Positions 33,924 to 42,509 of a DNA stretch of 42,558 bases are shown here, piece by piece. The stretch spans positions 1 through 42,558 of the forward strand of contig JAISZC010000150.1 in assembly GCA_031269485.1 (NCBI GenBank), in the 5' to 3' direction. Position numbers and translations under genes: made by a program. This stretch comes from Deltaproteobacteria bacterium (lineage in GTDB: Bacteria > Desulfobacterota > Desulfarculia > Adiutricales > Adiutricaceae). The first letter of the stretch is position 1, and each line of letters begins with the position of its first letter. The notes below the pieces were generated by a model, which saw only the letters and a program-made list of their open reading frames with translations, did not search any database and had not been told where the DNA came from.

Positions 33924-34601
33924 GACTTCCTGCAGTTGGTCGCCGCCGTCGGCTTCGAGCACCGCGCGGCTAAAGGCGTCGCCGGTCTCGGCCGAAAAAA
34001 AACGGCGCTCGCTTTAGGGTTGGAGGCGGAGCGTCGGCAGGCTGCAGCCTTTACGGCGGGCCGCCGCGCCTGAGGCCGAAAGCGGCGGCCGATCGGCTGG
34101 GCGACAGCCCGTGACGCGAAGGGCGAAGGCGGCCTCCCCCTTCGGGCACGTAAAATTATATCGTTTTGATCCCAATCATTCAAGGCCGCGTCTTGACGCC
34201 CGCCCCGCCGCGGGCCGAGGCCAGGCCGCCTGGTCCCGGCTCGGCCTGAAAAACGCCGCCTGACGGTTTGAGACGACCTTTTATGACCGCCAACAGCTGT
34301 CAACGGCCACGGAAAGGAGGCCCGCCGTCTCAGACGGGCTCAGGCCGGGGGCTGTCCTGGCGGCCCCAAACAGGTTAAGATAAATTGTTGACATGATTAG
34401 GGAGCTCGTGTAAACTTCCTAATACTCGGAAAAAATCGCTTGACCTCTTAATGCAGGATCTGGGCCGAGATAAGCCCTCCGGCCTCCGCCCTTCGCCTCC
34501 AGGCAAGCATTCTTTTTTTCATACCGGACGTCGACGGCCTCTTTTTAGGGGCGCCCGCCCGGCAGCGACCTCACGGGGCCATGGCCGCAAAGGAGAAATC
34601 A
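33924..34601. other. Divergent intergenic region upstream of the hydrogenase operon
   Basis: A 678-base gap with no recognised gene. It holds the probable hydrogenase promoter, an inverted repeat (CCGTCT, C, AGACGG at 34325-34337) about 50 bases before it, and the ribosome site AAAGGAG at 34589-34595. The second AAAGGAGG at about 34313-34320 is not followed by a start codon at useful distance. Confidence 0.5.
34388..34416 (+). promoter_or_regulatory. Probable promoter of the hycB-hydA operon
   Basis: A perfect -35 TTGACA (34388-34393) is followed after 17 bases by TAAACT (34411-34416, four of six). The implied leader is about 180 bases, long enough for regulation. Confidence 0.5.
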
Positions 34602-35183
34602 ATGGCTAACGAATTCGGGTTGTTCGTCACCACGGACACCACCAAATGCACCGGATGCAAGGCCTGCGAGATGGCCTGCTTCCAGGTTCACAACGAAGGC
34701 CGCAACAAGGTCGGCCGGACGGTCGGCACCATAACGGTACCCGTGACCCCCAAGCTCTACGTCACCGTGATCCCGACCGCCAGCATGCCGATCCAGTGCA
34801 AGCACTGCGAGAACTCCCCCTGCCGCGCCGTCTGCAAGCAGTTCGCCATATCCAAGATAGGGCGTCAAATCATCGTCGACGAGGCCAAGTGCATCGGCTG
34901 CAAGGACTGCCTGGTGGCCTGCCCCTTCGGCGCCGTCACGTTGTTGCCGTTGTACTCCGACGGCCAGCCGGCCAGGCAGGCCGGCTCGCCCGACGGCAAG
35001 GTGGCCGCCTCCAAGTGCGATCTTTGCGCAGGCGTCCCGGAAGGGCCGGCCTGCGTGCGCGTCTGTCCCAACAAGGCTCTGTCCCTCAACGACATCGACG
35101 AGGAGCGCAAGCGCAAGAACATAGCCGCCGCCGAGGCCCTGGCCGTCGTCAACGCCGGCGCCCCTGAAAGGAGAGCCCTGTAA
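34602..35183 (+). CDS. HycB/HydN-type four-cluster ferredoxin subunit
   Basis: Electron-transfer subunit of 193 residues with cysteines for four [4Fe-4S] clusters: CTGCKACEMAC (C16, C19, C22, C26), CKHCENSPCRAVC, CIGCKDCLVAC and CDLCAGVPEGPACVRVC. This is the pattern of HycB, HydN and formate-dehydrogenase Fe-S subunits. AAAGGAG lies six bases before the ATG at 34602. Its stop overlaps the hydrogenase start (TAATG), so the two proteins are made together and probably form one complex. In hydrogen-dependent CO2 reductase such a subunit links hydrogenase HydA2 to formate dehydrogenase. No formate dehydrogenase gene is present here. Confidence 0.93.
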   Translation: MANEFGLFVTTDTTKCTGCKACEMACFQVHNEGRNKVGRTVGTITVPVTPKLYVTVIPTASMPIQCKHCENSPCRAVCKQFAISKIGRQIIVDEAKCIGCKDCLVACPFGAVTLLPLYSDGQPARQAGSPDGKVAASKCDLCAGVPEGPACVRVCPNKALSLNDIDEERKRKNIAAAEALAVVNAGAPERRAL

Positions 35184-36559
35184 TGACCGTCATCGCCATA
35201 GACCAGAACCTCTGCACCGGCTGTCAGGAATGCACCAAGATCTGTCCCAATCTGGCCATTGAAGGCCTGCCCCATCAGGCGCAAAAAATCAACGAAGACA
35301 AGTGCGTCATGTGCGGTCAGTGCGTCCAAAAGTGCAAGTCTTACGTTTCGGCGGCCGAACATGGTCTGAACGCCTACCTGGGCGTCCGCAAGGAACGCGA
35401 TTTGCCCGAAACGGTTTTGGAGCCGTTGTTCGCCGCCTACAACGTCACCCACATTCAGGAAGTCAAAAGAGCGTTGGCCGACCCCAACGTCTACACCATG
35501 GTCCAGAGCGCGCCGGCCGTGCGCGCGGCCATCGCCGAGGACTTCGGGGCCCCGCTGGGCGAGCTGGCCGCCGGCCGCTTGGCCGCGGCCCTCCGGAAGA
35601 TCGGCTTCGACAAGGTCTTCGACACCAACTTCGCCGCCGACGTCACCATCATGGAGGAGGGCAGCGAGCTCATCCACCGGGTCCAAAACGGCGGGGTGCT
35701 GCCCATGTTCACCTCCTGCTGCCCGGCCTGGGTGCGCTATCTTGAGATTAACTACCCCCAAATGCGCAAGCACCTATCGACCTGCAAGAGCCCCCAGCAG
35801 ATGGAAGGCGCCCTTTTCAAGACCTACGGGTCCAAGCTCCTCAACGTCCCGGCCGAAAAGGTCTTCAGCGTCTCGGTGATGCCCTGCACGGCCAAGCAGC
35901 ACGAGTGCAGCCGGCCCGAGATGGTCGACAGCGGCCACCGCGACGTCGACGTGGTGCTGACCACGCGCGAGCTGGCGTGGCTCATCAAGGACATGGGCAT
36001 CGACTTCCTCAAGCTCAACAACGAAAAGTTCGATCTGCCCATGGGCGACTACTCCGGCGCCGCCGAGATCTTCGGCGTCACCGGCGGCGTCATGGAGGCG
36101 GCCCTGCGCACCGGCTACGAGCTGATCACCGGCAAGGCCATTCCGGCTCTGGACATCACCGCCGTCCGCGGCGTTGACGGCTTCCGCACGGCCGAAATCG
36201 CCGTCGGCGACCTCAAGCTCAAGGTGGGCGTCGTCACCGGCCTCAAAAACGTCAAGCCAGTCATGGAACTGCTGGTGGCCGGCAAGCTGGATCTGCACTT
36301 CGTCGAGGTCATGACTTGCCCGGTAGGCTGCGTCACCGGCGGCGGCCAGCCCAAGCTCATTGACGAGACCGATTTTGAGACCGCCTACAAGCAACGCATC
36401 TCGGCCACCTACGACCACGACAAGGAGCTGCCGATCCGCAAGTCCCACGAAAACGCGTCGGTGATCAAGCTGTACGAGGATTATCTCAAAAAGCCCCTGG
36501 GCCAGCTGAGCCACAAGCTGCTGCACACGACCTACTGCGGAGACAAAAAGCACCACTGA
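35183..36559 (+). CDS. hydA: [FeFe] hydrogenase catalytic subunit
   Basis: Reversible hydrogen oxidation or evolution at an H-cluster; 458 residues. Two N-terminal [4Fe-4S] sites are C11, C14, C17, C21 and C41, C44, C47, C51. The three H-cluster motifs are TSCCPAW (177-183; C180 is the proton-relay cysteine), MPCTAKQ (from 233) and MTCPVGCVTGGGQP (from 377; C379 and C383). The C-terminus contains the small-subunit-like tail ending LLHTTYCGD, fused as in monomeric enzymes. The protein lacks the N-terminal [2Fe-2S] domain of clostridial CpI. Pairing with the HycB-like subunit suggests formate- or ferredoxin-linked service. The maturases HydE, HydF and HydG are not in the window. Confidence 0.97.
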   Translation: MTVIAIDQNLCTGCQECTKICPNLAIEGLPHQAQKINEDKCVMCGQCVQKCKSYVSAAEHGLNAYLGVRKERDLPETVLEPLFAAYNVTHIQEVKRALADPNVYTMVQSAPAVRAAIAEDFGAPLGELAAGRLAAALRKIGFDKVFDTNFAADVTIMEEGSELIHRVQNGGVLPMFTSCCPAWVRYLEINYPQMRKHLSTCKSPQQMEGALFKTYGSKLLNVPAEKVFSVSVMPCTAKQHECSRPEMVDSGHRDVDVVLTTRELAWLIKDMGIDFLKLNNEKFDLPMGDYSGAAEIFGVTGGVMEAALRTGYELITGKAIPALDITAVRGVDGFRTAEIAVGDLKLKVGVVTGLKNVKPVMELLVAGKLDLHFVEVMTCPVGCVTGGGQPKLIDETDFETAYKQRISATYDHDKELPIRKSHENASVIKLYEDYLKKPLGQLSHKLLHTTYCGDKKHH

Positions 36560-36575
36560 GAACCATCGGAAGCCA

Positions 36576-36600
36576 CCGCGGCCGCTCCGCGGCCCCTTTG
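36576..36600 (+). terminator. Weak terminator candidate after hydA
   Basis: CCGCGG (36576-36581), five-base loop, CCGCGG (36587-36592), then CCCCTTTG. The stem is short and the T run poor, so this is tentative. Confidence 0.25.
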
Positions 36601-36629
36601 TCCGCGGCCCGTCAAGCCACCCCCGCGCC

Positions 36630-37199
36630 TCAGGCGCCAGGGTCCTGAGCTCGGCGGGCCGTCTTGGCCCTTAGGCCCAGCCGGTCGATGACGAGTTCCA
36701 TCAGCCCTTGGACGTCGTCGAGCGCCAGCCGCGGCGGCCCCGTCCCGTCGCCTGGCACGTCGGTGGCCAGAGCCAGCACCAGACCGCCGGTCGCGACGGG
36801 CCGCTCGGAAATGGCCGCTCTTACCACCTCAATTTTGGGAAAAGGACTGTTTTTTCCGCCTTCCAAGACAATCAGATCGGCCCAGGAAAACCATGCGGCC
36901 GTCTCGGCGAAAGTCGTCTCGGGACGCTCGACGGTCACCAGGAAACGGCGGGGGGAAAACACGGCCACGCCCGCCGCTCCGGCCTGCCGGAGCCGAAAGC
37001 TGTCGGTTCCCGGGACGTCGGGCTCAAAATCGTGCCCGTCGCGTTTGATGGCGGCAACCTTCAGGCCCGCCTCGACGAGCCGCCGCACCAGATTGACGGC
37101 CAAGGTCGTCTTGCCGGAATTCTTCGCCCCGCAGACAGCCAGCACAGGGGGTTGACCTGGGCCAAGGGTCTCGTATACTTTTAAGGAGGGCTGATTCAT
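36630..37199 (-). CDS. mobB: MobB, Mo-cofactor guanylyltransferase accessory GTPase
   Basis: GTP-binding partner of MobA in forming molybdopterin guanine dinucleotide; 189 residues. Walker A is GAKNSGKTT (24-32) after VLAVCGAK. AIKRDGHDFEPDVPGTDSFRLRQAGA is the family signature after it, and DLIVLEGGKNSPFPKIEV follows. The ATG at 37199 has AAAGG about seven bases upstream. It converges on hydA and is divergent from selC; the selC promoter lies antisense inside its first codons. The MobA partner is the N-terminal half of the MobA-SelA fusion. Guanylylated cofactor would serve enzymes such as formate dehydrogenase, not the CMP-type aldehyde oxidoreductase. Confidence 0.95.
   Translation of the reverse strand: MNQPSLKVYETLGPGQPPVLAVCGAKNSGKTTLAVNLVRRLVEAGLKVAAIKRDGHDFEPDVPGTDSFRLRQAGAAGVAVFSPRRFLVTVERPETTFAETAAWFSWADLIVLEGGKNSPFPKIEVVRAAISERPVATGGLVLALATDVPGDGTGPPRLALDDVQGLMELVIDRLGLRAKTARRAQDPGA
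37152..37179 (+). promoter_or_regulatory. Promoter of selC, antisense within mobB
   Basis: TTGACC (37152-37157) and TATACT (37174-37179), both five of six to consensus, with a 16-base spacer. Transcription would start near 37186, about 75 bases before the tRNA. The site overlaps mobB codons about 7 to 16 on the other strand. Confidence 0.6.
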
Positions 37200-37261
37200 T
37201 TTTTAGCCTTTCGCGGCCCTCCGGCCGAGGCGCTCGACCTCTCCGGACCGGGCCTTTTTGC

Positions 37262-37358
37262 GGGAATATATGGGTTCTGGTGTGCCCCCTGGTCTTCAAA
37301 ACCTGTGCTGGCGGCTAATCCCCGCCTAGGTGGGTTCGATTCCCACATATTCCCGCCA
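37262..37358 (+). tRNA. selC: Selenocysteine tRNA (anticodon UCA)
   Basis: A 97-base tRNA with all marks of bacterial tRNA-Sec: an 8-bp acceptor stem (GGGAATAT with ATATTCCC), discriminator G and an encoded CCA, a 5-bp T stem (GTGGG / CCCAC around TTCGATT), a long variable arm (GGCGG / CCGCC), and anticodon TCA at 37296-37298 in the loop CTTCAAA. The anticodon stem has one T-T mismatch. It reads UGA as selenocysteine together with SelA, SelB and SelD; only SelA is in this window. Confidence 0.97.
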
Positions 37359-38317
37359 AAAACTTTTCCCAGCGGTCCGCCAAGATCGCCTATTTTAAGG
37401 TCAATTTAGGAGATTTTAGAAATTATATGACTTAAACTTTTTTAAAGCTCCTTTAAACCTACTCCTTGCTTGACAACACACAAACAAAGACCATAATTTA
37501 CATAAATATTTTAAACTATATCAATTTAACATTTCATATGTCACAAAATATACTAGTGCTGTACTATTTTAAAGTCAATAAGACCACCTAGTACTACAAA
37601 ACACTGCTATTATCCCAATTTTTCCATACTATACTATTTAAAGACCATAAACAATATTATTAATATATTTAAGCCTAAAATATATTAATAATTTTAAAAA
37701 CCGATTCCCCTTTGGCCCCTTGACTGGACAGGCGCCAGGAAAGGGTTTCCGCCGGCCGCTGACTTGGGAGCGGACACGACGCCTCTCGAAGGCGTCATCG
37801 AGCCGGCCCTCATCAAAGACGCCTTTCCAGGTCAGGGGAGGTCCACGCGCGAAGCGCCGGGCGAGCCCTGGCGACCCTGGCTTCAAATTGCCTCCGCGAG
37901 CCTAAACCGCTTGGGGCGGCATGCGGCGCGACATCGGACCGCCAGGCGCCGCCCTCCGCTTCGGAGTCGCGCCCTGATGCGCGCAGCCGCCAAAGGCCGC
38001 CCGAAACAGTCCGTCGCCGTTTCGCCTCGGGCCTCCGTGGCGCCCGCCGCCTGACGAAAAGCGCAGCGGCCTGTTCGCCGTCAACCGCAGTCAAGGACAG
38101 GGGGAAAACGTTTGGTTGTCGAGTCCGTAACGCCGCTTTTTAATGCCTTTCGTTTTGCGTATAATGAAGCGGCTGGAACGCCAACCCATACCGCTCAAAG
38201 ACGGCCCAGCCCGCCCCGAAGCCGGCCCTTGAGCGTTCAAGGGGCCTGGGCGACGCTGAGGGCGGCGTACGGCATACTTACGTTTCGCTCAGTTTCGTCC
38301 AGCCGCCAGGAGATCGC
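37359..38317. other. Long intergenic region after selC
   Basis: Bases 37380-37700 form the largest AT-rich island of the window and contain no gene; an 11-base direct repeat (AAAGACCATAA at 37486 and 37640) may be chance. Bases 37700-38130 are GC-rich with short open frames that resemble nothing known and lack ribosome sites. The end holds the promoter of the next operon. Confidence 0.5.
38137..38165 (+). promoter_or_regulatory. Probable promoter of the DUF364/nnr operon
   Basis: A perfect -10 TATAAT at 38160-38165 with only a weak -35 (TTTTTA at 38137-38142, 17-base spacer). Leader of about 145 bases. Confidence 0.45.
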
Positions 38318-39106
<789 letters not shown>

Positions 39107-39121
39107 GCTTCAGGAGTCCTC

Positions 39122-40879
39122 ATGCCTCCAGCGCACCTCCTCGAGACGCCGGCGCGCCGCCCCTCCGGCCCGTCCGTCGCCCGGCCCGACAGCCTGACGG
39201 CGTTCTCCACGCCCCTCTACGTGGTCACCAGCGAAGAAAGCCGCGCCCTGGATCGCGCGGCCATGGAAATCTTCGGCCTGCCGGGTCTGGCGCTGATGGA
39301 GACCGCCGCCCGGTCCGTGCTGGCTCACCTGCTGGACTTTTGGCCCATGCTGCGCCGCGGCGTCGCCAATGTCTTGGTGCTGTGCGGGCCCGGCCAAAAC
39401 GGCGGCGACGGCTTCGTCCTGGCCCGCCTCTTGGACGGCCTGGGGCACAAAGTCGAATGCCGCCTGCTCTGCCAGCCAGGACAAAAGCCCCGCGGGGACG
39501 CGGCCGTCAATCTCGCCGTCGCCTTGCGGCTTGGGCTGCACGTCGTCGTCGTGGACAGCGACGACATCCCCCCGCCGGAGTCAGGCGACGTCGATCTGAT
39601 CATCGACGCAGTTTTCGGGACCGGCCTGGCCCGCCCCCTGGAGGGGCAGGTTCTGCGGACTTTCCGCCATCTGAAAAGCTGCAAGACGTTCGCCAAGGTC
39701 GCCGCCGTGGATCTGCCCTCGGGCTTGTCCGCCGACGACGGCACGGCCAGCCCTTATCTGCTCCCGGCCGATCTGACCGTGACGCTGGGGGCCTACAAAC
39801 GGGGCCTTTTCTTGCGCGACGGCCCCGCCGTCTGCGGCCAGGCGCGCTTGGGCGACATCGGCCTGCACCCGGCCATGGCGGAAAAAGTCCGACCCTCAGG
39901 CCGGCTGATCGACGCCCGAGCCGCGGCCGCCCTGACGCCCGACCGGCCGGAGTTCGGGCACAAGGGGCTCTTCGGACGGGCCTGGCTGGTCGGCGGCGCC
40001 CGCGGCAAGACCGGCGCCTTGGTCTTGGCCGCCCTTGGGGCCCAGCGCGCCGGCTGCGGGCTGGTCACGGCCGCTCATCCGGCCTCGCTCTCCAACGTCG
40101 TCTCGGCCCAGCTCGTTTCGGCCATGACCGCCCCGCTGCCGGAAGAGGCCGACGGCCGGCTGGGGCTGGCCGCGGCCGAGGCTCTGGCCGCTCGGCTCGG
40201 CGCCGGCGGGGCTTTGGGCCTGGGACCCGGCCTGGGCCTGGGGCCGGCGGAGACGGCCTTGACGGAAAAGCTGGCCGTGGAGCTCGAAGGACCGGTCGTC
40301 CTGGACGCCGACGCCCTGACGGCCCTCGCCGGCCGCCTGGAGATTCTCCAAAAAGCCCGCGGCCCCCGCGTGCTCACCCCTCACTCCGGCGAGGCCGGCC
40401 GCCTCTTGGGCCGCTCGGCGGCCGACGTCGAGGCCGATCGGCCAGGGGCGGCTCTCGAGCTGGCCCGCCGCAGCGGGGCCGTGACGGTCCTCAAGGGCCG
40501 GCGCACCATCACGGTCTGCCCTGAAAGCCTGACTTTGCATTTCAACGACTCAGGCGGCCAGCACCTGGCCGTAGGCGGCTCGGGCGATCTGCTGACCGGC
40601 CTGATCGTCGGGCTGACGGCCCAGAGGCTCAAACCGCTGCCAGCCGCGATCTTGGGCGTCCACGTCCACGGCCTGGCCGGAGATCTGGCCGCCGAACGGC
40701 TAGGCGCCTTTGGGCTGATTCCCGAGCAGATCGCCGAATTTGTGCCGGAGGTCTGGCGCCGGCTGACGACGCTGCGCGACGAAGACGCCTTGGCGAAAGC
40801 GCTGGAAGAAGCCGCGCAACGCAGACGCCTGAAGGCGGCGGCGGCTGGCGCGTGGGGTTGGCCTGCGTCAGAAGCTTGA
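39122..40879 (+). CDS. nnr: Bifunctional NAD(P)HX epimerase/dehydratase
   Basis: Repairs hydrated NADH and NADPH: the N-terminal YjeF_N domain epimerises NAD(P)HX and the C-terminal ribokinase-like domain dehydrates it using ADP. The 585 residues show the epimerase at about 35-255 (LCGPGQNGGDGFVLARLL, where the usual NNGGDG reads QNGGDG; DAVFGTGL; AVDLPSGLSADDG) and the dehydratase at about 270-565 (GRAWLVGGARGKTGA, GLGPGLG, VLDADALTAL, TPHSGEAGRLLG, LKGRRTITV, AVGGSGDLLTG). AGGAG lies five bases before the ATG at 39122. Some 30 residues at each end are extra to the family. It follows the DUF364 gene by 15 bases. Confidence 0.95.
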   Translation: MPPAHLLETPARRPSGPSVARPDSLTAFSTPLYVVTSEESRALDRAAMEIFGLPGLALMETAARSVLAHLLDFWPMLRRGVANVLVLCGPGQNGGDGFVLARLLDGLGHKVECRLLCQPGQKPRGDAAVNLAVALRLGLHVVVVDSDDIPPPESGDVDLIIDAVFGTGLARPLEGQVLRTFRHLKSCKTFAKVAAVDLPSGLSADDGTASPYLLPADLTVTLGAYKRGLFLRDGPAVCGQARLGDIGLHPAMAEKVRPSGRLIDARAAAALTPDRPEFGHKGLFGRAWLVGGARGKTGALVLAALGAQRAGCGLVTAAHPASLSNVVSAQLVSAMTAPLPEEADGRLGLAAAEALAARLGAGGALGLGPGLGLGPAETALTEKLAVELEGPVVLDADALTALAGRLEILQKARGPRVLTPHSGEAGRLLGRSAADVEADRPGAALELARRSGAVTVLKGRRTITVCPESLTLHFNDSGGQHLAVGGSGDLLTGLIVGLTAQRLKPLPAAILGVHVHGLAGDLAAERLGAFGLIPEQIAEFVPEVWRRLTTLRDEDALAKALEEAAQRRRLKAAAAGAWGWPASEA

Positions 40880-41012
40880 GGCTGAAGGCGCGAAAAAAAC
40901 GACGTTCGGAAAACGCCCCCACGCCAAATCAAATTTTTAACCCCTCAAGCCAAGCCGACAAATAAATTGACCGCCAAATAAGGCCGTCCGTCCTCAAAGC
41001 CTTAACTCGGCG

Positions 41013-41029
41013 CTGGCACGAAAATTGCT
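41013..41029 (+). promoter_or_regulatory. Sigma-54 (RpoN) promoter upstream of the macA-like gene
   Basis: CTGGCACGAAAATTGCT matches the sigma-54 consensus YTGGCACGrNNNTTGCW at every defined position, with the GG (41015-41016) and GC (41027-41028) at correct spacing. Transcription would start near 41040, about 110 bases before the adaptor gene. It needs an enhancer-binding activator; no clear upstream activator site was recognised. Confidence 0.85.
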
Positions 41030-41152
41030 TGACCAACTCCCCGAAAGCGCGGTCTCGTAAGGCGCCGCAGGCCGAACAAGCCCGCCGCCGCAACGTTTTG
41101 GAGGTCCCTAGCCGGCCAAAGTCAGGTCTGGCGCGGCCCGGAGAGGTCATAG

Positions 41153-42508
41153 ATGAAAAAGGCCCTGATTTTGGCGGGCTTGGCCGCCGTCGTCGCGGCG
41201 ACTTTGCTGTTTTTCAAGCCCTGGTCGGACGATCAGTCGGTCAATTCCTTTCGCACCCAGCGAGCATTAATCAACCGCCTGCGCATCGCCGTCGGGGCCA
41301 CCGGCACCCTCAACCCCGTCATGGTGGTCAACGTCGGCACTCAAGTCTCAGGCACCATTAAAGAAATTCACGTAGATTACAACGATTCCGTCAAGGCCGG
41401 ACAATTGCTGGTGGTGCTCGACGATCAGCTGTTCAAGGCCAAGGCCGACATGAGCCGGGCCAATTTGGCCAACGCCGAAGCTCAGCTGCGTCTGGCGGCC
41501 CTCAAGCACGAGCGGCAGGAGCGCCTGTTCAAGGCCGGCTCGGCCCCCAAGGAGGACCTCGACACGGCCCTGGCCAACCTCGACATGGCGAAAGCCTCCG
41601 TGGCCCAGCATCGGGCTTCCATGGCCCAGGACGAATACAACCTCAACAACACCCGCATCGTCTCGCCGGTTGACGGCGTGGTCGTCAACCGCGACGTCGA
41701 CGTCGGCCAGACTGTGGCCGCGAGCTTTCAAACCCCAACTCTGATCGACATCGCCGGTGATTTGACAAAAATGCAGATCAACGCCAGCTTCGCCGAGGCC
41801 GACGTGGGCCGCCTCGCGCCAGGGCTGGAGGGCTCTTTCACCGTCGACGCCTTCCCTGGGGAGACCTTCGCCGCCAAGCTGCGGCAAATCCGCCTCAATC
41901 CGACCATAACCTCCAACGTGGTCACCTACGACGTGGTGCTCGACGTCCAAAACCCGACCCTCAAGCTGCTGCCGGGCATGACGGCCTACGTCGACATCGA
42001 GTTGTACCGCGAAGACGACGTGCTTTTGGCGCCCAACGCCGCCCTGAGCTGGCGGCCTCGCCAGACCAACGACGGCGCGGCCGACGCCGCCGTTGTTCCT
42101 GCGCCGGCTCAGACGTCAAGCCAGGCTCAAGGTCCGGCCGGCGAAAACCGGACGCAAGACCAACGCCATGCGGACGGTCAAGCCAGCCAAGACCAGGCTG
42201 GTCAAAGAGGCCAAGGCCCAAGGTCTCAAGAGCCAGAGCTGACGACCTCCGGCGCCTCGGATCAGGCGCCGGCGCCTGGGCAGAATCTTGAAACAAGCTC
42301 GGAGCCCAAAGTCGGCGTGGTCTACGTGCTCGACAAAGCCGGCCGGCCCCAGCCCGTCACCCTCTCGCTGGGGGCGACTGATCAGCGTTACACCGTGGTC
42401 AAGTCCGGCGATTTGAAAGCCGACGACTTGGTGATCATAGGCGAAAACGCCCAGGCCGCCCCGGCCGCCGGCTTCATGACCGGCGGCGGCGGACCCAGGA
42501 GGCTGTGA
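41153..42508 (+). CDS. MacA-like periplasmic efflux adaptor (HlyD family)
   Basis: Periplasmic adaptor of a tripartite ABC efflux pump, joining an inner-membrane MacB-type transporter to an outer-membrane channel. The 451 residues begin with a membrane anchor (5-21, ALILAGLAAVVAATLLF), then the biotinyl-lipoyl half (GTLNPVMVVNVGTQVSGTIKEI), a coiled-coil hairpin (about 100-165), the second half-motif (TRIVSPVDGVVVNRDVDVGQTV) and the beta-barrel domain. An insert of about 90 residues rich in Gln, Ala, Ser and Pro (300-390) interrupts the last part; MacA proteins are usually nearer 370-400 residues. GGAGAGG precedes ATG 41153. It is the first gene behind the sigma-54 promoter and is followed at once by its ATPase partner. 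Confidence 0.92.
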   Translation: MKKALILAGLAAVVAATLLFFKPWSDDQSVNSFRTQRALINRLRIAVGATGTLNPVMVVNVGTQVSGTIKEIHVDYNDSVKAGQLLVVLDDQLFKAKADMSRANLANAEAQLRLAALKHERQERLFKAGSAPKEDLDTALANLDMAKASVAQHRASMAQDEYNLNNTRIVSPVDGVVVNRDVDVGQTVAASFQTPTLIDIAGDLTKMQINASFAEADVGRLAPGLEGSFTVDAFPGETFAAKLRQIRLNPTITSNVVTYDVVLDVQNPTLKLLPGMTAYVDIELYREDDVLLAPNAALSWRPRQTNDGAADAAVVPAPAQTSSQAQGPAGENRTQDQRHADGQASQDQAGQRGQGPRSQEPELTTSGASDQAPAPGQNLETSSEPKVGVVYVLDKAGRPQPVTLSLGATDQRYTVVKSGDLKADDLVIIGENAQAAPAAGFMTGGGGPRRL

Positions 42509-42509
42509 G

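Noticed and set aside
34284-34379. 31-codon frame starting at an ATG upstream of the hydrogenase promoter
   Set aside because: No ribosome site before the ATG and no recognisable sequence; its AAAGGAGG lies inside the frame, not before it.
37700-38130. Short open frames after the AT-rich island
   Set aside because: No ribosome sites, no family likeness and Arg/Ala-rich composition typical of chance frames in GC-rich DNA.
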